A DNA stretch of 64,000 nucleotides from Vespa crabro (taxonomy: Eukaryota > Arthropoda > Insecta > Hymenoptera > Vespidae), in assembly GCF_910589235.1 (NCBI RefSeq), contig NC_060962.1:186001-250000 (forward strand), read 5' to 3'. A program made the translations under genes and the position numbers. Position 1 is the first letter of the stretch. Each line of letters starts with the position of its first letter. Shown piece by piece: positions 41,401-56,400 of the stretch. The notes beneath the pieces are model-generated. The model was not told the origin of the DNA, did not search any database, and worked only from the letters and a program-made list of their open reading frames with translations.

Positions 41401-43890
41401 TAATCGACATACGCGAATTTCGGTATATGCGAAGATAAAATCGTGAAATCTTTAATAATACTTGTGCCACAGTTAGAAAAATGTTACCAATCGATTCAGA
41501 ACATTGCATTTCATAAGATCAAACATCTATTTTATATTGGAATCAAAGTTTTTAACATTCTTTCATATCGTATATACGATTTTTCGCTCATATACGCGTA
41601 TCGTCGAAAAACGAAAACTTGAAATCTCGTTCAATTTCAATAATTTTACATTCTATCGATGCAGAATAAAGAATATAACAAGAATATAAAGTTTTTACTA
41701 TGTTTAAATACTCGTTTTCATATGATAATTGTCGAAAAACGTAATCGACATACGCGAATTTCGGTATATGCGAAGATAAAATCGTGAAATCTTTAATAAT
41801 ACTTGTGCCACAGTTAGAAAAATGTTACCAATCGATTCAGAACATTGCATTTCATAAGATCAAACATCTATTTTATATTGGAATCAAAGTTTTTAACATT
41901 CTTTCATATCGTATATACGATTTTTCGCTCATATACGCGTATCGTCGAAAAACGAAAACTTGAAATCTCGTTCAATTTCAATCATTTTATATTCTATCGA
42001 TGCCGAATAAAGAATATAACAAGAATATAACGTTTTTACTATGTTTAAATACGCGTTTTCATATGATAATTGTCGAAAAACGTAATCGACATACGCGAAT
42101 TTCGGTATATTCGAAGATAAAATCGTGAAATCTTTAATAATACTTGTGCCACAGTTAGAAAAATGTTACCAATCGATTCAGAACATTGCATTTCATAAGA
42201 TCAAACATCTATTTTATATTGGAATCAAAGTTTTTAACATTCTTTCATATCGTATATAAGATTTTTCGCTCATATACGCGTATCGTCGAAAAACGAAAAC
42301 TTGAAATCTCGTTCAATTTCAATGATTTTATATTCTATCGATGCAGAATAAAGAATATAACAAGAATATAACGTTTTTACTATGTTTAAATACGCGTTTT
42401 CATATGATAATTGTCGAAAAACGTAATCGACATACGCGAATTTCGGTATATGCGAAGATAAAATCGTGAAATCTTTAATAATACTTGTGCCACAGTTAGA
42501 AAAATGTTACCAATCGATTCAGAACATTGCATTTCATAAGATCAAACATCTATTTTATATTGGAATCAAAGGTTTTAACATTCTTTCATATCGTATATAC
42601 GATTTTTCGCTCATATACGCGTATCGTCGAAAAACGAAAACTTGAAATCTCGTTCAATTTCAATGATTTTATATTCTATCGATGCAGAATAAAGAATATA
42701 ACAAGAATATAACGTTTTTACTATGTTTAAATACGCGTTTTCATATGATAATTGTCGAAAAACGTAATCGACATACGCGAATTTCGGTATATGCGAAGAT
42801 AAAATCGTGAAATCTTTAATAATACTTGTGCCACAGTTAGAAAAATGTTACCAATCGATTCAGAACATTGCATTTCATAAGATCAAACATCTATTTTATA
42901 TTGGAATCAAAGTTTTTAACATTCTTTCATATCGTATATACGATTTTTCGCTCATATACGCGTATCGTCGAAAAACGAAAACTTGAAATCTCGTTCAATT
43001 TCAATGATTTTATATTCTATCGATGCAGAATAAAGAATATAACAAGAATATAACGTTTTTACTATGTTTAAATACGCGTTTTCATATGATAATTGTCGAA
43101 AAACGTAATCGTTATACGCGAATTTCGGTATATGCGAAGATAAAATCGTGAAATCTTTAATAATACTTGTGCCACAGTTAGAAAAATGTTACCAATCGAT
43201 TCAGAACATTGCATTTCATAAGATCAAACATCTATTTTATATTGGAATCAAAGTTTTTAACATTCTTTCATATCGTATATACGATTTTTCGCTCATATAC
43301 GCGTATCGTCGAAAAACGAAAACTTGAAATCTCGTTCAATTTCAATGATTTTATATTCTATCGATGCAGAATAAAGAATATAACAAGAATATAACGTTTT
43401 TACTATGTTTAAATACGCGTTTTCATATGATAATTGTCGAAAAACTTAATCGACATACGCGAATTTCGATATATGCGAAGATAAAATCGTGAAATCTTTA
43501 ATAATACTTGTGCCACAGTTAGAAAAATGTTACCAATCGATTCAGAACATTGCATTTCATAAGATCAAACATCTATTTTATATTGGAATCAAAGTTTTTA
43601 ACATTCTTTCATATCGTATATACGATTTTTCGCTCATATACGCGTATCGTCGAAAAACGAAAACTTGAAATCTCGTTCAATTTCAATGATTTTATATTCT
43701 ATCGATGCAGAATAAAGAATATAACAAGAATATAACGTTTTTACTATGTTTAAATACGCGTTTTCATATGATAATTGTCGAAAAACGTAATCGACATACG
43801 CGAATTTCGGTATATGCGAAGATAAAATCGTGAAATCGTTAATAATACTTGTGCCACAGTTAGAAAAATGTTACCAATCGATTCAGAACA
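38435..43890. repeat. Domain 6: mostly consensus monomers with one four-unit pair
   Basis: Sixteen monomers, mostly plain. Those at 40140 and 41504 share CAATAATTTTACATTC and ATAAAGTTT and lie 1,364 bp, four monomers, apart, so they descend from one variant. The monomer at 40140 also has a private CATAAATTTAT. The unit at 42186 carries the TATAAG palindrome variant seen at 585 and 4336. Plain monomers near the end begin to carry TAATCGTTAT (near 43107), a marker of the next domain. Confidence 0.7.
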
Positions 43891-45254
43891 TTGCATTTCA
43901 TAAGATCAAACATCTATTTTATATTGGAATCAAAGTTTTTAACATTCTTTCATATCGTATATACGATTTTTCGCTCATATACGCGTATCGTCGAAAAACG
44001 AAAACTTGAAATCTCGTTCAATTTCAATGATTTTATATTCCATCGATGCAGAATAAAGAATATAACAAGAATATAACGTTTTTACTATGTTTAAATACGC
44101 GTTTTCATATGATAATTGTCGAAAAACGTAATCGACATACGCGAATTTCGGTATATGCGAAGATAAAATCGTGAAATCTTTAATAATACTTGTGCCACAG
44201 TTAGAAAAATGTTACCAATCGATTCAGAACATTGCATTTCATAAGATCAAACATCTATTTTATATTGGAATCAAAGTTTTTAACATTCTTTCATATCGTA
44301 TATACGATTCTTCGCTCATATACGCGTATCGTCGAAAAACGAAAACTTGAAATCTCGTTCAATTTCAATGATTTTATATTCTATCGATGCAGAATAAAGA
44401 ATATAACAAGAATATAACGTTTTTACTATGTTTAAATACGCGTTTTCATATGATAATTGTCGAAAAACGTAATCGACATACGCGAATTTCGGTATATGCG
44501 AAGATAAAATCGTGAAATCTTTAATAATACTTGTGCCACAGTTAGAAAAATGTTACCAATCGATTCAGAACATTGCATTTCATAAGATCAAACATCTATT
44601 TTATATTGGAATCAAAGTTTTTAACATTCTTTCATATCGTATATACGATTTTTCGCTCATATACGCGTATCGTCGAAAAACGAAAACTTGAAATCTCGTT
44701 CAATTTCAATGATTTTATATTCTATCGATGCAGAATAAAGAATATAACAAGAATATAACGTTTTTACTATGTTTAAATACGCGTTTTCATATGATAATTG
44801 TCGAAAAACGTAATCGTTATACGCGAATTTCGGTATATGCGAAGATAAAATCGTGAAATCTTTAATAATACTTGTGCCACAGTTAGAAAAATGTTACCAA
44901 TCGATTCAGAACATTGCATTTCATAAGATCAAACATCTATTTTATATTGGAATCAAAGTTTTTAACATTCTTTCATATCGTATATACGATTTTTCGCTCA
45001 TATACGCGTATCGTCGAAAAACGAAAACTTGAAATCTCGTTCAATTTCAATGATTTTATATTCTATCGATGCAGAATAAAGAATATAACAAGAATATAAC
45101 GTTTTTACTATGTTTAAATACGCGTTTTCATATGATAATTGTCGAAAAACGTAATCGACATACGCGAATTTCGGTATATGCGAAGATAAAATCGTGAAAT
45201 CTTTAATAATACTTGTGCCACAGTTAGAAAAATGTTACCAATCGATTCAGAACA
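43891..45254. repeat. 4-monomer HOR, copy 1 (1,364 bp)
   Basis: Order: a monomer with ATTCCATCG (phase 53 T to C) at 43891, one with CGATTCTTCG (phase 322 T to C) at 44232, one ending with TAATCGTTAT (phases 147-148, AC to TT) at 44573, and a plain one at 44914. The next 1,364 bp repeats this order. Confidence 0.85.
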
Positions 45255-46618
45255 TTGCATTTCATAAGATCAAACATCTATTTTATATTGGAATCAAAGT
45301 TTTTAACATTCTTTCATATCGTATATACGATTTTTCGCTCATATACGCGTATCGTCGAAAAACGAAAACTTGAAATCTCGTTCAATTTCAATGATTTTAT
45401 ATTCCATCGATGCAGAATAAAGAATATAACAAGAATATAACGTTTTTACTATGTTTAAATACGCGTTTTCATATGATAATTGTCGAAAAACGTAATCGAC
45501 ATACGCGAATTTCGGTATATGCGAAGATAAAATCGTGAAATCTTTAATAATACTTGTGCCACAGTTAGAAAAATGTTACCAATCGATTCAGAACATTGCA
45601 TTTCATAAGATCAAACATCTATTTTATATTGGAATCAAAGTTTTTAACATTCTTTCATATCGTATATACGATTCTTCGCTCATATACGCGTATCGTCGAA
45701 AAACGAAAACTTGAAATCTCGTTCAATTTCAATGATTTTATATTCTATCGATGCAGAATAAAGAATATAACAAGAATATAACGTTTTTACTATGTTTAAA
45801 TACGCGTTTTCATATGATAATTGTCGAAAAACGTAATCGACATACGCGAATTTCGGTATATGCGAAGATAAAATCGTGAAATCTTTAATAATACTTGTGC
45901 CACAGTTAGAAAAATGTTACCAATCGATTCAGAACATTGCATTTCATAAGATCAAACATCTATTTTATATTGGAATCAAAGTTTTTAACATTCTTTCATA
46001 TCGTATATACGATTTTTCGCTCATATACGCGTATCGTCGAAAAACGAAAACTTGAAATCTCGTTCAATTTCAATGATTTTATATTCTATCGATGCAGAAT
46101 AAAGAATATAACAAGAATATAACGTTTTTACTATGTTTAAATACGCGTTTTCATATGATAATTGTCGAAAAACGTAATCGTTATACGCGAATTTCGGTAT
46201 ATGCGAAGATAAAATCGTGAAATCTTTAATAATACTTGTGCCACAGTTAGAAAAATGTTACCAATCGATTCAGAACATTGCATTTCATAAGATCAAACAT
46301 CTATTTTATATTGGAATCAAAGTTTTTAACATTCTTTCATATCGTATATACGATTTTTCGCTCATATACGCGTATCGTCGAAAAACGAAAACTTGAAATC
46401 TCGTTCAATTTCAATGATTTTATATTCTATCGATGCAGAATAAAGAATATAACAAGAATATAACGTTTTTACTATGTTTAAATACGCGTTTTCATATGAT
46501 AATTGTCGAAAAACGTAATCGTTATACGCGAATTTCGGTATATGCGAAGATAAAATCGTGAAATCTTTAAAAATACTTGTGCCACAGTTAGAAAAATGTT
46601 ACCAATCGATTCAGAACA
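45255..46618. repeat. 4-monomer HOR, copy 2 (1,364 bp)
   Basis: Repeats copy 1: ATTCCATCG at 45255, CGATTCTTCG at 45596, TAATCGTTAT after 45937. The fourth monomer (46278) also ends with TAATCGTTAT, which copy 1 lacks. The next ATTCCATCG monomer lies at 46960, one unit later than the four-monomer period predicts, so one TAATCGTTAT-type monomer was probably duplicated; the order breaks at 47301. Confidence 0.8.
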
Positions 46619-49265
46619 TTGCATTTCATAAGATCAAACATCTATTTTATATTGGAATCAAAGTTTTTAACATTCTTTCATATCGTATATACGATTTTTC
46701 GCTCATATACTCGTATCGTCGAAAAACGAAAACTTGAAATCTCGTTCAATTTCAATGATTTTATATTCTATCGATGCAGAATAAAGAATATAACAAGAAT
46801 ATAACGTTTTTACTATGTTTAAATACGCGTTTTCATATGATAATTGTCGAAAAACGTAATCGACATACGCGAATTTCGGTATATGCGAAGATAAAATCGT
46901 GAAATCTTTAATAATACTTGTGCCACAGTTAGAAAAATGTTACCAATCGATTCAGAACATTGCATTTCATAAGATCAAACATCTATTTTATATTGGAATC
47001 AAAGTTTTTAACATTCTTTCATATCGTATATACGATTTTTCGCTCATATACGCGTATCGTCGAAAAACGAAAACTTGAAATCTCGTTCAATTTCAATGAT
47101 TTTATATTCCATCGATGCAGAATAAAGAATATAACGAGAATATAACATTTTTACTATGTTTAAATACGCGTTTTCATATGATAATTGTCGAAAAACGTAA
47201 TCGACATACGCGAATTTCGGTATATGCGAAGATAAAATCGTGAAATCTTTAATAATACTTGTGCCACAGTTAGAAAAATGTTACCAATCGATTCAGAACA
47301 TTGCATTTCATAAGATCAAACATCTATTTTATATTGGAATCAAAGTTTTTAACAGTCTTTCATATCGTATATACGATTTTTCGCTCATATACGCGTATCG
47401 TCGAAAAACGAAAACTTGAAATCTCGTTCAATTTCATTGATTTTATATTCTATCGATTCAGAATAAAGAATATAACAAGAATATAACGTTTCTACTATGT
47501 TTAAATACGCGCTTTCATATGATAATTGTCGAAAAACGTAATCGACATACGCGAATTTCGGTATATGCGAAGATAAAATCGTGAAATCTTTAATAATACT
47601 TGTGCCACAGTTAGAAAAATGTTACCAATCGATTCAGAACATTGCATTTCATAAGATCAAACATCTATTTTATATTGGAATCAAAGTTTTTAACATTCTT
47701 TCATATCGTATATACGATTTTTCGCTCATATACGCGTATCGTCGAAAAACGAAAACTTGAAATCTCGTTCAATTTCAATGATTTTATATTCTATCGATGC
47801 AGAATAAAGAATATAACAAGAATATAACGTTTTTACTATGTTTAAATACGCGTTTTCATATGATAATTGTCGAAAAACGTAATCGACATACGCGAATTTC
47901 GGTATATGCGAAGATAAAATCGTGAAATCTTTAATAATACTTGTGCCACAGTTAGAAAAATGTTACCAATCGATTCAGAACATTGCATTTCATAAGATCA
48001 AACATCTATTTTATATTGGAATCAAAGTTTTTAACATTCTTTCATATCGTATATACGATTTTTCGCTCATATACGCGTATCGTCGAAAAACGAAAACTTG
48101 AAATCTCGTTCAATTTCAATGATTTTATATTCTATCGATGCAGAATAAAGAATATAACAAGAATATAACGTTTTTACTATGTTTAAATACGCGTTTTCAT
48201 ATGATAATTGTCGAAAAACGTAATCGACATACGCGAACTTCGGTATATGCGAAGATAAAATCGTGAAATCTTTAATAATACTTGTGCCACAGTTAGAAAA
48301 ATGTTACCAATCGATTCAGAACATTGCATTTCATAAGATCAAACATCTATTTTATATTGGAATCAAAGTTTTTAACATTCTTTCATATCGTATATACGAT
48401 TTTTCGCTCATATAGGCGTATCGTCGAAATACGAAAACTTGAAATCTCGTTCAATTTCAATGATTTTATATTCTATCGATGCAGAATAAAGAATATAACA
48501 AGAATATAACGTTTTTACTATGTTTAAATACGCGTTTTCATATGATAATTGTCGAAAAACGTAATCGACATACGCGAATTTCGGTATATGCGAAGATAAA
48601 ATCGTGAAATCTTTAATAATACTTGTGCCACAGTTAGAAAAATGTTACCAATCGATTCAGAACATTGCATTTCATAAGATCAAACATCTATTTTATATTG
48701 GAATCAAAGTTTTTAACATTCTTTCATATCGTATATACGATTTTTCGCTCATATACGCGTATCGTCGAAAAACGAAAACTTGAAATCTCGTTCAATTTCA
48801 ATGATTTTATATTCTATCGATGCAGAATAAAGAATATAACAAGAATATAACGTTTTTACTATGTTTAAATACGCGTTTTCATATGATAATTGTCGTAAAA
48901 CGTAATCGACATACGCGAATTTCGGTATATGCGAAGATAAAATCGTGAAATCTTTAATAATACTTGTGCCACAGTTAGAAAAATGTTACCAATCGATTCA
49001 GAACATTGCATTTAATAAGATCAAACATCTATTTTATATTGGAATCAAAGTTTTTAACATTCTTTCATATCGTATATACGATTTTTCGCTCATATACGCG
49101 TATCGTCGAAAAACGAAAACTTGAAATCTCGTTCAATTTCAATGATTTTATATTCTATCGATGCAGAATAAAGAATATAACAAGAATATAACGTTTTTAC
49201 TATGTTTAAATACGCGTTTTCATATGATAATTGTCGAAAAACGTAATCGACATACGCGAATTTCG
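46619..49265. repeat. Mixed monomers between HOR blocks
   Basis: About eight monomers without a clear period. Private changes include ATACTCGTATCG near 46711, GAGAATATAACATTT near 47136, AACAGTCTTTC near 47353, CGATTCAGAATAAAG near 47456, TTTCTACTATG near 47490, ATATAGGCG near 48413 and GTCGTAAAACG near 48893. Nothing other than satellite sequence is present. Confidence 0.75.
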
Positions 49266-51382
49266 GTATATGCGAATATAAAATCGTGAAATCTTTAATA
49301 ATCCTTGTGCCACAGTTAGAAAAATGTTACCAATCGATTCAGAACATTGCATTTCATAAGATCAAACATCTATTTTATATTGGAATCAAAGTTTTTAACA
49401 TTCTTTCATATCGTATATACGATTTTTCGCTCATATACGCGTATCGTCGAAAAACGAAAACTTGAAATCTCGTTCAATTTCAATGATTTTATATTCTATC
49501 GATGCAGAATAAAGAATATAACAAGAATATAACGTTTCTACTATGTTTAAACACGCGTTTTCATATGATAATTGTCGAAAAACGTAATCGACATACGCGA
49601 ATTTCGGTATATGCGAATATAAAATCGTGAAATCTTTAATAATCCTTGTGCCACAGTTAGAAAAATGTTACCAATCGATTCAGAACATTACATTTCATAA
49701 GATCAAACATCTATTTTATATTGGAATCAAAGTTTTTAACATTCTTTCATATCGTATATACGATTTTTCGCTCATATACGCGTATCGTCGAAAAACGAAA
49801 ACTTGAAATCTCGTTCAATTTCAATGATTTTATATTCTATCGATGCAGAATAAAGAATATAACAAGAATATAACGTTTTTACTATGTTTAAATACGCGTT
49901 TTCATATGATAATTGTCGAAAAACGTAATCGACATACGCGAATTTCGGTATATGCGAAGATAAAATCGTGAAATCTTTAATAATACTTGTGCCACAGTTA
50001 GAAAAATGTTACCAATCGATTCAGAACATTGCATTTCATAAGATCTTACATCTATTTTATATTGGAATCAAAGTTTTTAACATTCTTTCATATCGTATAT
50101 ACGATTTTTCGCTCATATACGCGTATCGTCGAAAAACGAAAACTTGAAATCTCGTTCAATTTCAATGATTTTATATTCTATCGATGCAGAATAAAGAATA
50201 TAACAAGAATATAACGTTTTTACTATGTTTAAATACGCGTTTTCATATGATAATTGTCGAAAAACGTAATCGACATACGCGAATTTCGGTATATGCGAAG
50301 ATAAAATCGTGAAATCTTTAATAATACTTGTGCCACAGTTAGAAAAATGTTACCAATCGATTCAGAACATTGCATTTCATAAGATCAAACATCTATTTTA
50401 TATTGGAATCAAAGTTTTTAACATTCTTTCATATCGTATATACGATTTTTCGCTCGTATACGGGTATCGTCGAAAAACGAAAACTTGAAATCTCGTTCAA
50501 TTTCAATGATTTTATATTCTATCGATGCAGAATAAAGAATATAACAAGAATATAACGTTTTTACTATGTTTAAATACGCGTTATCATATGATAATTGTCG
50601 AAAAACGTAATCGACATACGCGAATTTCGGTATATGCGAAGATAAAATCGTGAAATCTTTAATAATACTTGTGCCACAGTTAGAAAAATGTTACCAATCG
50701 ATTCAGAACATTGCATTTCATAAGATCAAACATCTATTTTATATTGGAATCAAAGTTTTTAACATTCTTTCATATCGTATATACGATTTTTCGCTCATAT
50801 ACGCGTATCGTCGAAACACGAAAACTTGAAATCTCGTTCAATTTCAATGATTTTATATTCTATCGATGCAGAATAAAGAATATAACAAGAATATAACGTT
50901 TTTACTATGTTTAAATACGCGTTTTCATATGATAATTGTCGAAAAACGTAATCGACATACGCGAATTTCGGTATATGCGAAGATAAAATCGTGAAATCTT
51001 TAATAATACTTGTGCCACAGTTAGAAAAATGTTACCAATCGATTCAGAACATTGCATTTCATAAGATCAAACATCTATTTTATATTGGAATCAAAGTTTT
51101 TAACATTCTTTCATATCGTATATACGATTTTTCGCTCATATACGCGTATCGTCGAAAAACGAAAACTTGAAATCTCGTTCAATATCAATGATTTTATATT
51201 CTATCGATGCAGAATAAAGAATATAACAAGAATATAAGGTTTTTACTATGTTTAAATACGCGTTTTCATATGATAATTGTCGAAAAACGTAATCGACATT
51301 CGCGAATTTCGGTATATGCGAATATAAAATCGTGAAATCTTTAATAATCCTTGTGCCACAGTTAGAAAAATGTTACCAATCG
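49266..51382. repeat. Long-range duplicated block, copy 1
   Basis: An ordered set of markers in this stretch recurs 12,618 bp downstream (37 monomers plus one base): GCGAATATAAAATCG with AATCCTTG, then GTTTAAACACGCG, AACATTACATT, AAGATCTTACATC, CTCGTATACG with CGCGTTATCATATG, GAAACACGAAAAC, CAATATCAATG, ATAAGGTTT and CGACATTCGCG. Private differences from copy 2 are TTTCTACTATG near 49535 and TATACGGGTATCG near 50457. Confidence 0.85.
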
Positions 51383-53437
51383 ATTCAGAACATTGCATTT
51401 CATAAGATCAAACATCTATTTTATATTGGAATCAAAGTTTTTAACATTCTTTCATATCGTATATACGATTTTTCGCTCATATACGCGTATCGTCGAAAAA
51501 CGAAAACTTGAAATCTCGTTCAATTACAATGATTTTATATTCTATCGATGCAGAATAAAGAATATAACAAGAATATAACGTTTTTACTATGTTTAAATAC
51601 GCGTTTTCATATGATAATTGTCGAAAAACGTAATCGACATACGCGAATTTCGGTATATGCGAAGATAAAATCGTGAAATCTTTAATAATACTTGTGCCAC
51701 AGTTAGAAAAATGTTACCAATCGATTCAGAACATTGCATTTCATAAGATCTTACATCTATTTTATATTGGAATCAAAGTTTTTAACATTCTTTCATATCG
51801 TATATACGATTTTTCGCTCATATACGCGTATCGTCGAAAAACGAAAACTTGAAATCTCGTTCAATTTCAATGATTTTATATTCTATCGATGCAGAATAAA
51901 GAATATAACAAGAATATAACGTTTTTACTATGTTTAAATACGCGTTTTCATATGATAATTGTCGAAAAACGTAATCGACATACGCGAATTTCGGAATATG
52001 CGAAGATAAAATCGTGAAATCTTTAATAATACTTTTGCCACAGTTAGAAAAATGTTACCAATCGATTCAGAACATTGCATTTCATAAGATCTTACATCTA
52101 TTTTATATTGGAATCAAAGTTTTTAACATTCTTTCATATCGTATATACGATTTTTCGCTCATATACGCGTATCGTCGAAAAACGAAAACTTGAAATCTCG
52201 TTCAATTTCAATGATTTTATATTCTATCGATGCAGAATAAAGAATATAACAAGAATATAACGTTTTTACTATGTTTAAATACGCGTTTTCATATGATAAT
52301 TGTCGAAAAACGTAATCGACATACGCGAATTTCGGTATATGCGAAGATAAAATCGTGAAATCTTTAATAATACTTGTGCCACAGTTAGAAAAATGTTACC
52401 AATCGATTCAGAACATTGCATTTCATAAGATCAAACATCTATTTTATATTGGAATCAAAGTTTTTAACATTCGTTCATATCGTATATACGATTTTTCGCT
52501 CATATACGCGTATCGTCGAAAAACGAAAACTTGAAATCTCGTTCAATTTCAATGATTTTATATTCTATCGATGCAGAATAAAGAATATAACAAGAATATA
52601 ACGTTTTTACTATGTTTAAATACGCGTTTTCATATGATAATTGTCGAAAAACGTAATCGACATACGCGAATTTCGGTATATGCGAAGATAAAATCGTGAA
52701 ATCTTTAATAATACTTGTGCCACAGTTAGAAAAATGTTACCAATCGATTCAGAACATTGCATTTCATAAGATCAAACATCTATTTTATATTGGAATCAAA
52801 GTTTTTAACATTCTTTCATATCGTATATACGATTTTTCGCTCATATACGCGTATCGTCGAAAAACGAAAACTTGAAATCTCGTTCAATTTCAATGATTTT
52901 ATATTCTATCGATGCAGAATAAAGAATATAACAAGAATATAACGTTTTTACTATGTTTAAATACGCGTTTTCATATGATAATTGTCGAAAAACGTAATCG
53001 ACATACGCGAATTTCGGTATATGCGAAGATAAAATCGTGAAATCTTTAATAATACTTGTGCCACAGTTAGAAAAATGTTACCAATCGATTCAGAACATTG
53101 CATTTCAAAGATCAAACATCTATTTTATATTGGAATCAAAGTTTTTAACATTCTTTCATATCGTTTATACGATTTTTCGCTCATATACGCGTATCGTCGA
53201 AAAACGAAAACTTGAAATCTCGTTCAATTTCAATGATTTTATATTCTATCGATGAAGAATAAAGAATATAACAAGAATATAACGTTTTTACTATGTTTAA
53301 ATACGCGTTTTCATATGATAATTGTCGAAAAACGTAATCGACATACGCGAATTTCGGTATATGCGAAGATAAAATCGTGAAATCTTTAATAATACTTGTG
53401 CCACAGTTAGAAAAATGTTACCAATCGATTCAGAACA
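51383..53437. repeat. Monomers between the long-range block and the 11-mer HOR
   Basis: Six monomers. Those at 51734 and 52075 both have AAGATCTTACATC, the marker also found at 50029, 60942 and 62647, and are adjacent, which suggests a local duplication. The unit at 53097 has a one-base deletion (CATTTCAAAG), TCGTTTATACG and GATGAAGAATAAAG. The changes stop after about 53255, where the sequence becomes equivalent to the end of the 11-mer unit. Confidence 0.75.
53101..53113. other. Single-base deletion in a satellite monomer
   Basis: CATTTCAAAGATC replaces CATTTCATAAGATC. This 340-bp monomer immediately precedes the first copy of the 11-monomer HOR and is not repeated before copy 2. Confidence 0.9.
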
Positions 53438-56400
53438 TTGCATTTCATAAGATCAAACATCTATTTTATATTGGAATCAAAGTTTTTAACATTCTTTCAT
53501 ATCGTATATACGATTTTTCGCTCATATACGCGTATCGTCGTAAAACGAAAACTTGAAATCTCGTTCAATTTCAATGATTTTATATTCTATCGATGCAGAA
53601 TAAAGAATATAACAAGAATATAACGTTTTTACTATGTTTAAATACGCGTTTTCATATGATAATTGTCGAAAAACGTAATCGACATACGCGAATTTCGGTA
53701 TATGCGAAGATGAAATCGTGAAATCTTTAATAATACTTGTGCCACAGATAGAAAAATGTTAACAATCGATTCAGAACATTGCATTTCATAAGATCAAACA
53801 TCTATTTTATATTGGAATCAAAGTTTTTAACATTCTTTCATATCGTATATACGATTTTTCGCTCATATACGCGTATCGTCGAAAAACCAAAACTTGAAAT
53901 CTCGTTCAATTTCAATGATTTTATATTCTATCGATGCAGAATAAAGAATATAACAAGAATATAACGTTTTTACTATGTTTAAATACGCGTTTTCATATGA
54001 TAATTGTCGAAAAACGTAATCGACATACGCGAATTTCGGTATATGCGAAGATAAAATCGTGAAATCTTTAATAATACTTGTGCCACAGTTAGAGAAATGT
54101 TACCAATCGATTCAGAACATTGCATTTCATAAGATCAAACATCTATTTTATATTGGAATCAAAGTTTTTAACATTCTTTCATATCGTATATACGATTTTT
54201 CGCTCATATACGCGTATCGTCGAAAAACGAAAACTTGAAATCTCGTTCAATTTCAATGATTTTATATTCTATGGATGCAGAATAAAGAATATAACAAGAA
54301 TATAACGTTTTTACTATGTTTAAATACGCGTTTTCATATGATAATTGTCGAAAAACGTAATCGACATACGCGAATTTCGGTATATGCGAAGATAAAATCG
54401 TGAAATCTTTAATAATACTTGTGCCACAGTTAGAGAAATGTTACCAATCGATTCAGAACATTGCATTTCATAAGATCAAACATCTATTTTATATTGGAAT
54501 CAAAGTTTTTAACATTCTTTCATATCGTATATACGATTTTTCGCTCATATACGCGTATCGTCGAAAAACGAAAACTTGAAATCTCGTTCAATTTCAATGA
54601 TTTTATATTCTATCGATGCAGAATAAAGAATATAACAAGAATATAACGTTTTTACTATGTTTAAATACGCGTTTTCATATGATAATTGTCGAAAAACGTA
54701 ATCGACATACGCGAATTTCGGTATATGCGAAGATAAAATCGTGAAATCTTTAATAATACTTGTGTCACAGTTAGAAAAATGTTACCAATCGATTCAGAAC
54801 ATTGCATTTCATAAGATCAAACATCTATTTTATATTGGAATCAAAAATTTTTAACATTCTTTCATATCGTATATACGATTTTTCGCTCATATACGCGTAT
54901 CGTCGAAAAACGAAAACTTGAAATCACGTTCAATTTCAATGATTTTATATTCTATCGATGCAGAATAAAGAATATAACAAGAATATAACGTTTTTACTAT
55001 GTTTAAATACGCGTTTTCATATGATAATTGTCGAAAAACGTAATCGACATACGCGAATTTCGGTATATGCGAAGATAAAATCGTGAAATCTTTAATAATA
55101 CTTGTGCCACAGTTAGAAAAATGTTACCAATCGATTCAGTACATTGCATTTCATAAGATCAAACATCTATTTTATATTGGAATCAAAGTTTTTAACATTC
55201 TTTCATATCGTATATACGATTTTTCGCTCATATACGCGTATCGTCGAAAAACCAAAACTTGAAATCTCGTTCAATTTCAATGATTTTATATTCTATCGAT
55301 GCAGAATAAAGAATATAACAAGAATATAACGTTTTTACTATGTTTAAATACGCGTTTTCATATGATAATTGTCGAAAAACGTAATCGACATACGCGAATT
55401 TCGGTATATGCGAAGATAAAATCGTGAAATCTTTAATAATACTTGTGCCACAGTTAGAAAAATGTTACCAATCGATTCAGAACATTGCATTTCATAAGAT
55501 CAAACATCTATTTTATATTGGAATCAAAGTTTTTAACATTCTTTCATATCGTATATACGATTTTTCGCTCATATACGCGTATCGTCGAAAAACGAAAACT
55601 TGAAATCTCGTTCAATTTCAATGATTTTATATTCTATCGATGCAGAATAAAGAATATAACAAGAATATAACGTTTTTACTATGTTTAAATACGCGTTTTC
55701 ATATGATAATTGTCGAAAAACGTAATCGACATACGCGAATTTCGGTATATGCGAAGATAAAATCGTGAAATCTTTAATAATACTTGTGCCACAGTTAGAA
55801 AAATGTTACCAATCGATTCAGAACATTGCATTTCATAAGATCAAACATCTATTTTATATTGGAATCAAAGTTTTTAACATTCTTTCATATCGTATATACG
55901 ATTTTTCGCTCATATACGCGTATCGTCGAAAAACGAAAACTTGAAATCTCGTTCAATTTCAATGATTTTATATTCTATCGATGCAGAATAAAGAATATAA
56001 AAAGAATATAACGTTTTTACTATGTTTAAATACGCGTTTTCATATGATAATTGTCGAAAAACGTAATCGACATACGCGAATTTCGGTATATGCGAATATA
56101 AAATCGTGAAATCTTTAATAATCCTTGTGCCACAGTTAGAAAAATGTTACCAATCGATTCAGAACATTGCATTTCATAAGATCAAACATCTATTTTATAT
56201 TGGAATCAAAGTTTTTAACATTCTTTCATATCGTATATACGATTTTTCGCTCATATACGCGTATCGTCGAAAAACGAAAACTTGAAATCTCGTTCAATTT
56301 CAATGATTTTATATTCTATCGATGCAGAATAAAGAATATAACAAGAATATAACGTTTTTACTATGTTTAACTACGCGTTTTGATATGATAATTGTCGAAA

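Noticed and set aside
53037..53255. 72-codon frame near 53 kb
   Set aside because: It is created by the one-base deletion at about 53107, which joins two satellite frames. It is not a gene.
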